64,000 nt of DNA from Xanthomonas phaseoli pv. phaseoli (GTDB taxonomy: Bacteria; Pseudomonadota; Gammaproteobacteria; Xanthomonadales; Xanthomonadaceae). The notes under the pieces are model-generated. The model did no database searches. It was not told where the DNA came from and saw only the letters and a list, made by a program, of their open reading frames with translations. The stretch lies in NCBI GenBank assembly GCA_022749655.1, contig CP094243.1, positions 4,278,001-4,342,000 of the forward strand, given 5' to 3'. This document shows, piece after piece, positions 37,671 through 48,847 of this stretch; position 1 is the stretch's first letter, and each line of letters begins with the position of its first letter. The position numbers were made by a program, and so were the translations under genes.

Positions 37671-38526
37671 ACGGGCCTCCGTTGATAGCGCAGCAGCCGT
37701 GCCTGCAGCGTATTGACTACCAGCAAGATCACGAACGACAGCAACAACATGGCCGCGGCAATGGCCGTCGCGCCGGCGTAGTCGAATTCTTCCAGCCGGA
37801 TGGTGATCAGCAGCGGCGCGATCTCCGTGGAATTGGGTAGGTTGCCGGCAATGAAGATCACCGAGCCGTACTCCCCACGCCGCGCGCAAACGCCAGCGCA
37901 AAGCCGGTCAAGACTGCCGGCCACAGCCCAGGCAGTACCACCCGCCATACGGTCTGCCAGCGCGAGGCACCCAACGTGGCGGCGGCAGCCTCCATTTCAC
38001 GATCGCTCTCGGCCAGCACCGGCTGCACCACCCGCACCACGAAAGGCAGGCCCACAAAGACCAACGCCAGCACGATACCCAGCTGCGTATAGGCCACCTT
38101 GATCCCGATCGCCTCCAGCCAGCGCCCTACCCACCCGTTGCCGCCATACAGTGCGGTCAGCGCAATGCCGGCCACCGCCGTGGGTAACGCGAACGGCAGA
38201 TCGATCACCGCATCGAAAAAGCGCTTGCCCGGGAACCTGTAGCGCACGAAGACCCACGCCACCCAGGTCCCCATCACTGCGTTGAAGGCGCCGGCCGCAA
38301 ACGCGGTGCCAAAGCTCACCCGCAGCGCCGATAGCACGCGCGGCTCGCTCCAGACCTTCCACACGCCTTCCCAACCCAACCCGCTGGTCTTGATGAAGAT
38401 GCCCAGCAGCGGGATTAGCACGATCAGGCCAAGCCAGGTCAGGGTGATTCCCAGACTCAGGCCCAGCCCCGGCATCACGCGTCGACGCGATGACGGCGCT
38501 GGGTGGGGTGCAACCGACATCGACAT
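37667..38526 (-). pseudogene. cysT: Sulfate ABC transporter permease CysT, frameshifted
   Basis: The reconstructed permease of about 286 residues has six hydrophobic segments, [24 protein letters not shown] typical of CysT/CysU, and the EAA loop ([24 protein letters not shown]). The frame breaks at the C run 37873-37876 on the plus strand: one more base joins FARGVG to [13 protein letters not shown]. The remaining 65 residues then continue to the stop that overlaps cysW. An indel in a gene central to sulfate uptake, with all partner genes intact, suggests sequence error rather than decay. Confidence 0.87.
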
Positions 38527-38529
38527 CGC

Positions 38530-39547
38530 CTACTTGTTGGCCTGGATCTGGTCGAACACGCCCCCGTCGGCGAAGTGCTCCTGCTGCGCCTTCTCCCACG
38601 AGCCGAACGCCTGCTGGATGGTCACCAGCTTGATGTCTGGAAACCGCGCCATGTCGGCCGCATCGGCGAATTCGGGATGCCGCGGGCGATAGAAATGCTT
38701 GGCTGCCAGCTTCTGCCCTTCGGGCGCGTACAGATCGCGCAGGTAGGCTTCGGCCACCTCGCGGGTGCCATGCTTGTCGACGTTCTTGTCCACCAGCGCC
38801 ACCGACGGCTCGGCCAGGATCGACAACTTCGGCACCACGATCTCGAACTTGTCCTTGCCCAGTTCCTCGCGCGCCAGCAATGCTTCTTTTTTCCCAGGCC
38901 AGCAACACGTCGCCGATGCCGCGCTGCACGAACGTCGTGGTGGCACCGCGCGCGCCGGTATCCAGCACCGGCACGTTGCGGAACAACGCCTGCATATAGC
39001 GCAGGATGCGCTCGCGGTCGCCCTTGAAGATGTGGTCGGCATACGCCCAGGCGGCCAGATAGTTCCAGCGCGCGCCTCCGGAGGTCTTCGGGTTCGGCGT
39101 CACCACCGCGACGCCCGAGCGCAGCAAGTCCGGCCAGTCGTGGATGTTCTTCGGGTTGCCCTTGCGCACCAGGAATACGATGGTCGAGGTATACGGCGCA
39201 CTGTTGTCGGGCAGGCGCTTTTCCCAATCGGCATCGATCAGCTTGGCCTTCTGCGCGATGGCATCCACGTCGTAGGCCAGCGCCAGGGTCACCACGTCGG
39301 CCTCGATGCCGTCGATCACCGCGCGCGCCTGCTTGCCAGAGCCGCCGTGCGAGGTTTCCACGGTGACGGTGTCCTGCGGGTGCTGCTGTTTCCACTGCGC
39401 GGCGAAGGCGGCGTTGTAGTCGCGGTAGAACTCGCGGGTGGGGTCGTAGCTCACGTTGAGCAGCCCGATCTCGCGTGCACCAGCCGGCCCGGCCAGGACC
39501 AGCAAGGCGCAAAGAAGGGAGGCAAAACGGAAACGGGGGTATGTCAC
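38530..39547 (-). pseudogene. Periplasmic sulfate-binding protein, frameshifted
   Basis: The reconstructed protein of about 338 residues has a signal peptide ending AGPAGA and the fold of sulfate/thiosulfate-binding proteins: [48 protein letters not shown] and [16 protein letters not shown]. It delivers sulfate to CysTWA. GTG 39547 is chosen because CCAGGAG lies just upstream. A run of six T at 38887-38892 (A on the coding strand) is one base too long; five restores [15 protein letters not shown]. The gene heads the sulfate operon and is divergent from kbl. I cannot tell Sbp from CysP. Confidence 0.86.
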
Positions 39548-39718
39548 GACGATCTCCTGGCCGGTTGAGCACAGCTGAACAGCAAGCATGCCATGCTGCG
39601 CAGCGGCACGCAGGCGGTGAAATGACATCCGCGCCGCCGCTTATGCCGATATTGCATGACGTAGTGGTATGCCACCGTGATCGTTAAAATTGCGCTTCTT
39701 TCTGCCACTGCGACCGCC

Positions 39719-40927
39719 ATGACCACCGCTCCCGCCGCGCTGACCGCCCATTACGCCGCCGAACTGGAGGCTATCCAGGCCCAAGGCCTGTTCAAGTCCG
39801 AGCGCATCATCACCGGTCCGCAGTCGGCCGAGATCACCCTGGCCGATGGCCGCCGTGTGCTGAACTTCTGCGCCAACAACTATCTGGGCCTGGCCGACCA
39901 CCCGGACATCATCCAGGCCGCCAAGGACGCGCTGGACAGCCACGGCTTCGGCATGGCCTCGGTGCGCTTCATCTGCGGCACCCAGGACCTGCACAAGCAG
40001 CTCGAGCGCACTATCGCCGAGTTCTTCGGCACCGAGGACACCATCCTCTACGCGGCGTGCTTCGATGCCAACGGCGGCTTGTTCGAACCGCTGCTCGGCG
40101 AGCACGACGCCATCATTTCCGACGCGCTCAACCATGCCTCCATCATCGACGGCGTGCGCCTGTGCAAGGCCAAGCGCTTCCGCTACGCCAACTGCGACAT
40201 GGCCGACCTGGAAGCGCAGCTGCAGGCCGCCGACGCCGCCGGCTGCAAGACCAAGCTGATCACCAGCGACGGCGTGTTCTCGATGGACGGCTTCATCGCC
40301 CCGCTCGACGAGATCACGGCCCTGGCCCGTAAGTACAACGCGCTGGTGCATATCGACGAATGCCATGCCACCGGCTTCCTGGGCGCCACCGGTCGCGGCT
40401 CGGCCGAGGTCAAGGGGGTGATGGACAAGATCGACATCTTCACCGGCACGCTAGGCAAGGCCATGGGCGGCGCATTGGGCGGCTTCACCACCGCAAAGCG
40501 TGAAGTGATCGAACTGCTGCGCCAACGTTCGCGCCCGTACTTGTTCTCCAACTCGTTGCCGCCGCACGTGGTGGCCGCCGGCATCAAAGCCTTCGAGATG
40601 CTGGACGCCGCCGGCGAGCTGCGCACCCAGCTGGTCGAAAACACCCGGTATTTCCGTGAGCGGATGACCGCCGCCGGTTTCGATGTCAAACCGGGCGTAC
40701 ATCCGATCAGCCCGGTGATGCTGTACGACGCACCGCTGGCGCAAAAGTTCGCCGAGCGCTTGCTGGAAGAAGGCATCTACGCCATCGGCTTTTTCTTCCC
40801 GGTGGTTCCGAAAGGCCAGGCACGCATTCGCACCCAGATCAGCGCAGCGCATACGCGCGCGCACCTGGATCAAGCGATCGAAGCGTTCATCAAGATCGGG
40901 CGCGAACTCAAGGTCGTCGACGCCTGA
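39719..40927 (+). CDS. kbl: 2-amino-3-ketobutyrate coenzyme A ligase
   Basis: The 402-residue PLP enzyme cleaves 2-amino-3-ketobutyrate with CoA to glycine and acetyl-CoA, the second step of threonine breakdown after Tdh. It is an alpha-oxoamine synthase: [10 protein letters not shown], the PLP-facing [20 protein letters not shown], and the Schiff-base Lys in [16 protein letters not shown] 39719 ([12 protein letters not shown]) gives the normal length; an upstream in-frame start adds 14 unlikely residues. Its partner tdh is 5.8 kb upstream on the same strand. Confidence 0.95.
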   Translation: MTTAPAALTAHYAAELEAIQAQGLFKSERIITGPQSAEITLADGRRVLNFCANNYLGLADHPDIIQAAKDALDSHGFGMASVRFICGTQDLHKQLERTIAEFFGTEDTILYAACFDANGGLFEPLLGEHDAIISDALNHASIIDGVRLCKAKRFRYANCDMADLEAQLQAADAAGCKTKLITSDGVFSMDGFIAPLDEITALARKYNALVHIDECHATGFLGATGRGSAEVKGVMDKIDIFTGTLGKAMGGALGGFTTAKREVIELLRQRSRPYLFSNSLPPHVVAAGIKAFEMLDAAGELRTQLVENTRYFRERMTAAGFDVKPGVHPISPVMLYDAPLAQKFAERLLEEGIYAIGFFFPVVPKGQARIRTQISAAHTRAHLDQAIEAFIKIGRELKVVDA

Positions 40928-40929
40928 GC

Positions 40930-41322
40930 ATGCGCACGGTGCTGCGCCAACGGCTGCTGTTGGCGGCGCAGACCGATGCGCAGGCGCAGCTGCGCGACGG
41001 CCATTGGGAGACACGCTGCCTGCACTGCCGTCGGCAGCTGCAGGTGCGCGCCGACGGCGAACCGCTGGGCCACACCACATTGGAACACGTGGTGCCGCAG
41101 GCCTGGTTCGGTCGTCGCGCGGCCGCGTCGCTGTGCGCGCTGGTGGGCGAGGACGCCAACGATGCGCGCAATCTGGCGCTGGCCTGTGCCGGCTGCAATC
41201 ACGCCAAGGGGCGCCGCCACGATGCCAACGGCGCCGGCAACGCGCGTGCGGTCGAGGTGGTGAGCGCCCTGCTCAGCGCGCGTCTGGCGCGCTGGCGTGC
41301 GCCGCCGGCACCAACGCCCTGA
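40930..41322 (+). CDS. HNH endonuclease-like small protein
   Basis: The 130-residue protein has the zinc-ribbon and HNH layout: CLHC near residue 32, LEHVVPQAWFG carrying the first catalytic His, and ACAGCNHAKGRR with the second Cys pair and the N-H of HNH. Stand-alone HNH proteins of this kind include nicking enzymes and uncharacterised nucleases; the function here is unknown. The start is two bases after the kbl stop, so it is likely co-transcribed with kbl. Its 3' end overlaps the convergent pseudouridine synthase gene by 50 bp. Confidence 0.7.
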   Translation: MRTVLRQRLLLAAQTDAQAQLRDGHWETRCLHCRRQLQVRADGEPLGHTTLEHVVPQAWFGRRAAASLCALVGEDANDARNLALACAGCNHAKGRRHDANGAGNARAVEVVSALLSARLARWRAPPAPTP

Positions 41323-42133
41323 CTTCCTCGGCGCTCAGCATCCGCCACGCGCCTTTGCCGAGCTCTCCCATCGCCAGCGCGCCGATCGCCACGCGCACCA
41401 GCCGCAGCACGCCGATGTCCATGGCGGCCAACAGCCGGCGGATCTGCCGGTTACGGCCTTCGTCCAGCACGATTTCCAGCCAGGCATTGCGCTCGCCTTC
41501 GCGTAGCACGCTGACCTGCTTGGCGCGCAACAGCGCGCCCTCTCCCTCAAGATCGGGATCGGCCACACCGGCCTGCAGTTGCGTCATTTGCGCGGCACTC
41601 GGCCGGCAATCGATCTGCACGTGGTACGTCTTGTCCGGCCCGGTTGCCGGGTCGGTCACTGTCGCCGCCCATTGCGGGTCGTTGCTGAAAAGCAGCAGGC
41701 CCTCGCTGGCCTTGTCCAGGCGCCCCACCGGCGCGATCCACGGCAAGCCCGCGCCATCGAAGCAACGGTAGACCGTGTCCCTGCCCTGCTCGTCGCGCAC
41801 GGTAGTGACCATGCCGCGCGGTTTGTTGAGCATCAGATAGCAACGCGCCGGTCCCGCAAGCGGATGCCCGTCGACAGTGATGGACGATTGCTGATCGCCG
41901 CGGATCGGGTATTCGGGGTCGCGCACCACACGGGCCGACACGCTGACGCGGCCATCGGCGATCCAGCGCGCCGCCTCGGTGCGCGAACACACGCCGAGCT
42001 TGGACAGCACGCGCGCCAGCCCATGGCGTGGCACGGCATTGGCAGATGCGGCAGCAGACGTGCGCACTGGACCGGCCGCTCCCGCACCGCGCTGACGCTG
42101 CCGGGACGGTGCCGGCGCAGGTCGCCGGGGCAT
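41273..42133 (-). CDS. RsuA/RluB/RluE-family pseudouridine synthase
   Basis: The protein of about 286 residues has an N-terminal Pro/Ala/Arg-rich tail, an S4-like RNA-binding domain (GLARVLSKLGVCSRTEAARWIADGRVSV) and a catalytic domain with the Asp-containing GRLDKASEGLLLFSND. It would isomerise a uridine in rRNA. LNKPRGMVTTVRDEQGRDTVY is the typical motif I region, and EGRNRQIRRLLAAMDIGVLRLVRV is motif III. The exact site (16S U516 for RsuA, 23S for RluB/RluE) cannot be told. Its end overlaps the HNH gene on the other strand. Confidence 0.88.
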   Translation of the reverse strand: MPRRPAPAPSRQRQRGAGAAGPVRTSAAASANAVPRHGLARVLSKLGVCSRTEAARWIADGRVSVSARVVRDPEYPIRGDQQSSITVDGHPLAGPARCYLMLNKPRGMVTTVRDEQGRDTVYRCFDGAGLPWIAPVGRLDKASEGLLLFSNDPQWAATVTDPATGPDKTYHVQIDCRPSAAQMTQLQAGVADPDLEGEGALLRAKQVSVLREGERNAWLEIVLDEGRNRQIRRLLAAMDIGVLRLVRVAIGALAMGELGKGAWRMLSAEEVRALVPAAHASAPDAR

Positions 42134-42152
42134 GCCGTCCCGACCGCAGGGC

Positions 42153-42669
42153 TTACTTGTTTTCGACCGACTTGGCGTCGGCCGCAGGTGCTGCGGGCGC
42201 TGCCGCGGCAGGTGCCGCGCCAGCGGCCGGGCGTGCCTTGACCACGCGCACACCGCGGGCCTTCATCCAGGCATCGAATTCTTCTGCCGTCATGCGCTTG
42301 CCGTTCTGGCTCATGTCGAAGCGCCACGGGGTGTTGTCGAACGCGGTGGTGGCCTTGTAGGCAGCCGGGTCGTTCGGGTTGACGGTGCCGCCCGGGCGGA
42401 ATGACCTTGGCCAGATCCTGGCAGCCTTCCACGCGCAGGCGCAGCAGCACGCGATCCACCGACTGGTCGCTGCTATAGGGCTGTGCCAGCACGCCGGTGG
42501 GCATGCCCAGCTGCACGCTGCGGGTGTAGAACTCGGCAGCCGCCGGTGCAACCACGGTGGCGGGCAACGGCAGCGGCTGGGACACCATGCTGCCGGCGCA
42601 GTTCGGAGCGGCGTAGGCAGCGGGGATCAGAGCGAGACAGAGCAGTCCTGCCGTAGCGGTACGCAGCAT
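42153..42669 (-). pseudogene. Small secreted protein of unknown function, frameshifted
   Basis: The reconstructed protein of about 171 residues starts with a signal peptide (MLRTATAGLLCLALIPAAYA), followed by a Cys-containing domain (APNCAGSM, EGCQDLAKVIPPGG) and an Ala/Pro-rich C-terminal tail. I do not recognise a characterised family. The two halves are in different frames near 42389-42399: CCCGGGCGG on the plus strand has one extra base, and removing it joins KVIPPG to GTVNPNDPAAYKATT. It lies 20 bp upstream of the pseudouridine synthase start on the same strand. Confidence 0.65.
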
Positions 42670-42810
42670 CGGGTTCTTCCAGGTATGAGTGTGGTATTGA
42701 CGCGGCGAGTGTAGGCAGCGATGAACGCTGTTTCAACAGGAACCGTGCCTGGATGGCAACACAGACAGGATCGGCAGCGCTTGAGCGCGCTTTTCCGGGG
42801 CCTGCATAGA

Positions 42811-42837
42811 CAAAACCCGGCGCAAGGCCGGGTTTTG
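42811..42837 (-). terminator. Rho-independent terminator of the ompA-like gene
   Basis: AAAACCCGGC and GCCGGGTTTT form a ten-base-pair stem with a seven-base loop or less, with T residues after the stem on the minus strand. It starts about 25 bp beyond the stop of the OmpA-like gene. Confidence 0.85.
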
Positions 42838-42860
42838 TGTGCAGCAAGCTAGCGGTCCGA

Positions 42861-43960
42861 TTAGTTCTGGACGTTCAGCTCGGTACGACGGGTTCTTCGC
42901 ACGACCTTCCGGATTGTCCGAACCATCCGGGTTGGTGTTCGAGCAATCGGACGACTCTCGCCGTAGCCGATCGGGCCGACCAGACGCGACGCATCGACGC
43001 CGTTCTTGGTCAGGTAGTCGTACACGGTGGTCGCACGACGCTCGGACAGCTTCTGGTTGTACGCGTCGGTACCCTTCGAGTCGGTGTGACCGGCAACCTC
43101 GACCTTCAGGTCGGGGTAGCGCTTCAGGATTTCGGTCGCTTCGCTCAGGATCGACACGGCATCCGGACGCAGGGTCGACTTGTTGAAGTCGAAGTTCACG
43201 CCCTTCAGGTCGATCGAGACAGGAACCGGGCAACCGTCCGGACCGATGGTCTGGCCAGGCTGCGAGTTCGGGCACTTGTCGTCGCAGTTGTTGACGCCGT
43301 CACCGTCGTCATCCAGATCGGCGCAGCTCGGAGCAACCGGAGCCGGGGCCGGCGGCGGAGCGGTCGACGGAGCCGGTCCCAGCGGGATCACGACGCCGAC
43401 CGAAGCCAGCACGTCACCGAACCAGTCTTCGCGCGGAGCGGCAACGCTCTGGTCGTTGAAGTCAGCGCGGTAGGCCAACTCGGCACGCACGGCGACGCGC
43501 TTGTCGAAGGTGGTCTGCAGACCGACACCAGCCTTGGCGGCAAAGTTGCCGTCCTTCTGCTGGCCCGGCGAAACCGGGTTCGGGGTCGCGTCGAATTCTT
43601 CTTCCGAACGCTGATAGCCCAGACCGAACAGCAGGTAGGGGTTCCAGCCGCGGCCTTCCTGGATGAAGTGGCGACGCAGGTCGAACGAGATGCCGTACTG
43701 GCTCCAGTTCAGATCCTGGTTGGCATCGAAGTTCGGGTTCTGATAGTTCAACTCACCGTCGATCGACCAGTTCGGGCTGACGAACTTGCCCAGACCCAGT
43801 GTGACGAACGGGGCATCATTGGTCAGGCGATCGCTGTCCTGGAAGTTGAAGCCAGCGCTACCGGTCAGGTACCAACGGTCGTCGAACTCCTGCGCGCGGA
43901 AGCAGCCTGGGCAACTGCCAGACCGCCGAGCAACGCGGCAGTGAGAATTTTCTTGTTCAT
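42861..43960 (-). CDS. OmpA/OprF-family outer-membrane protein, three indels
   Basis: The protein has a signal peptide (MNKKILTAALLGGLAVAQAAS), an eight-strand barrel (FDDRWYLTGSAGFNF to about residue 200), a calcium-binding-type acidic linker (DLDDDGDGVNNCDDKCPNS) and a C-terminal OmpA domain binding peptidoglycan (FDFNKSTLRPDAVSIL, VAGHTDSKGTDAYNQKLSERRA). Two extra bases near 43892-43898 put the signal peptide out of frame with the barrel. Near the C-terminus a missing base (42939-42945) and an extra base (42890-42892) cancel out, replacing about 18 residues; the other frame there reads NTNPDGSDNPEGRAKN, the expected sequence. A strong terminator follows. Confidence 0.85.
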
Positions 43961-44207
43961 TTATACAGCTCCTTCTTTGGGAGATAAAACCGATAGAGGC
44001 GTTGTGCTTGGTAAAGATGCTCGTCACATCCAGAGCCATCGGGGCGCAGATTAAGCCGGCCTCGGTGAAGATCGCGTTAACGGTCATATAACATGTGAAA
44101 GCAATCACCAGGTCCCGCAACGCCAAGCAATCCTACGTATACAGCTTCATGAAGGAAAGGACCGGGCGCCCAATTCGGGGATCGCACCTGCATGAACCGC
44201 AGCCCAA
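43961..44207. other. ompA upstream region, interrupted by the IS element
   Basis: This is the 5' region of the OmpA-like gene, containing AAGGAGCTG at about 43966 on the minus strand as ribosome-binding site. The IS inserted at 44208 lies about 250 bp from the start codon, so the proximal promoter may be intact. No gene is supported here. Confidence 0.5.
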
Positions 44208-44211
44208 TTAA

Positions 44212-45373
44212 GGAAACTCTGAACAATCCGTCCTGATCTGCCACAATCGATCATCGACCCGAGTAGACGATTTCGATGCAGCTGACCTTCGGCGACGCGG
44301 AGTACGACGGCAAGCGCAAGCGGACGCGGCGTGAGGTGTTTTTGGCCGAGATGGAGCAGGTCGTGCCGTGGAAGGAGCTGCTGGGGCTGATCGAGCCGCA
44401 CTATCCGAAGTCGGGGCAACCGGGACGACAGCCGTATCGGCTGGAGACGATGCTGCGCATCCACTTTTTGCAGCAGTGGTATGCATTGAGCGATCCATCG
44501 GCGGAAGAAGCCTTGTACGACACGGTGTCGATGCGCCGTTTCGCCAAGATCGGCGGGCTGGATGAGGTGCCGGACGAGACGACGATTCTCAACTTTCGCC
44601 ATCTGCTGGAGCAGCACGATTTGGCGCGCAAGCTGTTCAATCGGGTGAACGCGCATCTGTCGCGCAAGGGTCAGAGCCTGCGCGGCGGGACGATTGTGGA
44701 TGCCACGATTATCTCTGCGCCCAGTTCGACCAAGAACAAGGACGGTGAGCGCGATCCGGAGATGCGCCAGACCAAGAAGGGCAACCAATACTTCTTCGGG
44801 ATGAAGGCGCACATTGGAGTGGATGATGAATCCGGCCTAGTGCACCACGTGGAATGCACGGCAGCCAACGTGGCGGACATCACGCAAGCGCACAAGCTGC
44901 TGCATGGCAAGGAAGACACGGTGTGTGGGGACAGCGGCTACACCGGGCTTGAGAAGCGCGATGAGATCAAGGGCAAGCGCAAGCTACGCTACCTGATCGC
45001 GGAGAAGCCCTCGAAGCTGAAGCAGATCAAGAACAAGCGCGAACTGAAGTTGGCCAAGCGCTGGGAGCACACCAAGGCCAGCCTGCGTGCGAAGGTGGAA
45101 CATCCGTTTCGGGTGATCAAGCGCCAGTTTGGCTATGCCAAGGTGCGCTATCGCGGCCTGGTCAAAAACACCGCGCAGGTGCTGACGCTCTTTGCGCTGT
45201 CGAACCTGTGGCTGAAGCGGAAGCAGTTGATGCCTGCCGTTGGGAAGTTGTGCCTGTAATGGGGAGAATGCCCCGAGAATGCGCTGGAAACAGCGAAAAA
45301 CCGAAGGTGTGAGCGTAGTCAGCGCTACCGATGCGGGTCGACGCATCCTCTGGCCGCATTGATCAGACCATCC
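44212..45373 (+). mobile_element. IS5-family insertion sequence with TTAA target duplication
   Basis: The 1162-bp element carries one transposase gene and imperfect terminal inverted repeats: left GGAAACTCTGAACAATCCG, right (reverse complement) GGATGGTCTGATCAATGCGG. It is flanked by direct repeats TTAA at 44208-44211 and 45374-45377, fitting the YTAR target preference of the IS5 subgroup. The intact ends, duplication and open transposase frame suggest a recent or still active insertion. I cannot name the exact IS. Confidence 0.9.
44276..45259 (+). CDS. IS5-family DDE transposase
   Basis: The 327-residue protein is a full-length IS5-type transposase. It begins with the DUF772-like N-terminal domain (PGRQPYRLETMLRIHFLQQWYALSDPSAEEAL), followed by the DDE domain. 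The likely catalytic residues are Asp in GTIVDATII, Asp in CGDSGYTG, and Glu in AKVEHPFRVIKRQFG, where the Y/R/E/K pattern of IS4/IS5 enzymes is visible. The reading frame is intact, unlike many of the nearby genes. Confidence 0.95.
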   Translation: MQLTFGDAEYDGKRKRTRREVFLAEMEQVVPWKELLGLIEPHYPKSGQPGRQPYRLETMLRIHFLQQWYALSDPSAEEALYDTVSMRRFAKIGGLDEVPDETTILNFRHLLEQHDLARKLFNRVNAHLSRKGQSLRGGTIVDATIISAPSSTKNKDGERDPEMRQTKKGNQYFFGMKAHIGVDDESGLVHHVECTAANVADITQAHKLLHGKEDTVCGDSGYTGLEKRDEIKGKRKLRYLIAEKPSKLKQIKNKRELKLAKRWEHTKASLRAKVEHPFRVIKRQFGYAKVRYRGLVKNTAQVLTLFALSNLWLKRKQLMPAVGKLCL

Positions 45374-45541
45374 TTAAGTCACTTGAATACGCTTTCGGGC
45401 TGACCGGTTTTCAGTGTTCCAGACCGCACCGAAAACTACATTGGTGAACGCCAAGCCCCGTCCGAGCTGAATTGTGGGGTTGGTGGTTGCGAGCGACTTG
45501 CTCCACAACGCACCCTGAACCTCCCGCTCAGGAGCGCTCCA

Positions 45542-46564
45542 ATGAAAGCTGTCGCCCTCACCCGCTATCTTCCGATCGACGATCCCGAATCGCTGCTTGA
45601 CATGGAACTTCCGACACCTGCGGCGCCGTCGGGGTATGACTTATTGGTGCGAGTGGAGGCGATCTCGGTGAACCCGGTCGATACGAAGGTGCGCGCGCCC
45701 AAGCCGCAGCCGCTGCAGGCGCCGAAGATCCTGGGTTACGACGCAGCCGGCGTGATCGAGGCGGTCGGCCCGGAGGTTACCGCCTTTGCGGTCGGCGACG
45801 AGGTCTACTACGCCGGCGATATCGGGCGGCCGGGCACCAATGCGCAGTACCAGCTGGTGGACGCCCGCATTGCCGGATGCAAACCGACCTCGCTCAGCTT
45901 CGTGCAGGCAGCCGCGCTGCCGCTGACCACCCTGACGGCATGGGAGCTGCTGTTCCAGCGCATGCCCTTTTCATTCGACGGTGCACGCAATCGCGGCAGG
46001 CATCTGCTGATCATCGGCGGCGCTGGTGGCGTGGGCTCCATCGCGATCCAGCTGGCGCGGCATGCCGGATTCACGGTGATTGCCACCGCCTCGCGCCCGG
46101 AGAGCATCGAATGGGTTCGCCAAATGGGTGCCCACCACGTGATCGATCATCACCAACCGCTGCAGCCGCAACTGCAGGCGCTGGGGCTGGAAACGGTGGA
46201 CGCGGCGCTCAATCTGGCCGACACCGACCGCTACTGGCAGCCACTGGGCGAAGTGCTGGCGCCACAGGGCCATGTGGGCCTGATCGTGGAGCCGCGCGGG
46301 CCGTTGTCGATCGGCGACCCATACAAATCCAAGTGCATCGGCATCCATTGGGAGCTGATGTTCACGCGCGCGCGCTACGCGACCGAGGACATGGTCGAGC
46401 AGCACCGCATCCTCAACCGGGCGGCCAGCCTGATCGATGCCGGCGAGCTGCGCACCACGCATACCGAGACGCTGTCGCCGATCAATGCGCAGCAGCTGCG
46501 CGAGGCGCACCGTCGACTGGAAAGCGGCAGCACGATCGGCAAGCTGGTGCTGGCCGGCTGGTAA
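45542..46564 (+). CDS. Zinc-type alcohol dehydrogenase/quinone oxidoreductase family protein
   Basis: The 340-residue protein is a medium-chain dehydrogenase/reductase. The GroES-like N-terminal part lacks the Cys-His ligands of zinc alcohol dehydrogenases, and the nucleotide-binding motif is LIIGGAGGVGSIAIQLARHAG near residue 155. Together these place it with NADPH quinone oxidoreductase-like enzymes, acting on quinones or enones; the substrate is unknown. AGGAG lies about eight bases before ATG 45542. It stands just to the right of the IS element. Confidence 0.87.
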   Translation: MKAVALTRYLPIDDPESLLDMELPTPAAPSGYDLLVRVEAISVNPVDTKVRAPKPQPLQAPKILGYDAAGVIEAVGPEVTAFAVGDEVYYAGDIGRPGTNAQYQLVDARIAGCKPTSLSFVQAAALPLTTLTAWELLFQRMPFSFDGARNRGRHLLIIGGAGGVGSIAIQLARHAGFTVIATASRPESIEWVRQMGAHHVIDHHQPLQPQLQALGLETVDAALNLADTDRYWQPLGEVLAPQGHVGLIVEPRGPLSIGDPYKSKCIGIHWELMFTRARYATEDMVEQHRILNRAASLIDAGELRTTHTETLSPINAQQLREAHRRLESGSTIGKLVLAGW

Positions 46565-48808
<2,244 letters not shown>

Positions 48809-48816
48809 GGGGTTCT

Positions 48817-48847
48817 CGACGACGGCGTCACTACGACGCCGTCGTCG
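48817..48847. terminator. Strong hairpin after the FadH-like gene
   Basis: CGACGACGGCGTC and GACGCCGTCGTCG form a perfect 13-bp stem with loop ACTAC, starting nine bases after the stop codon. No T tract follows, so it may be a weak terminator or protect the 3' end of the message. Confidence 0.6.
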
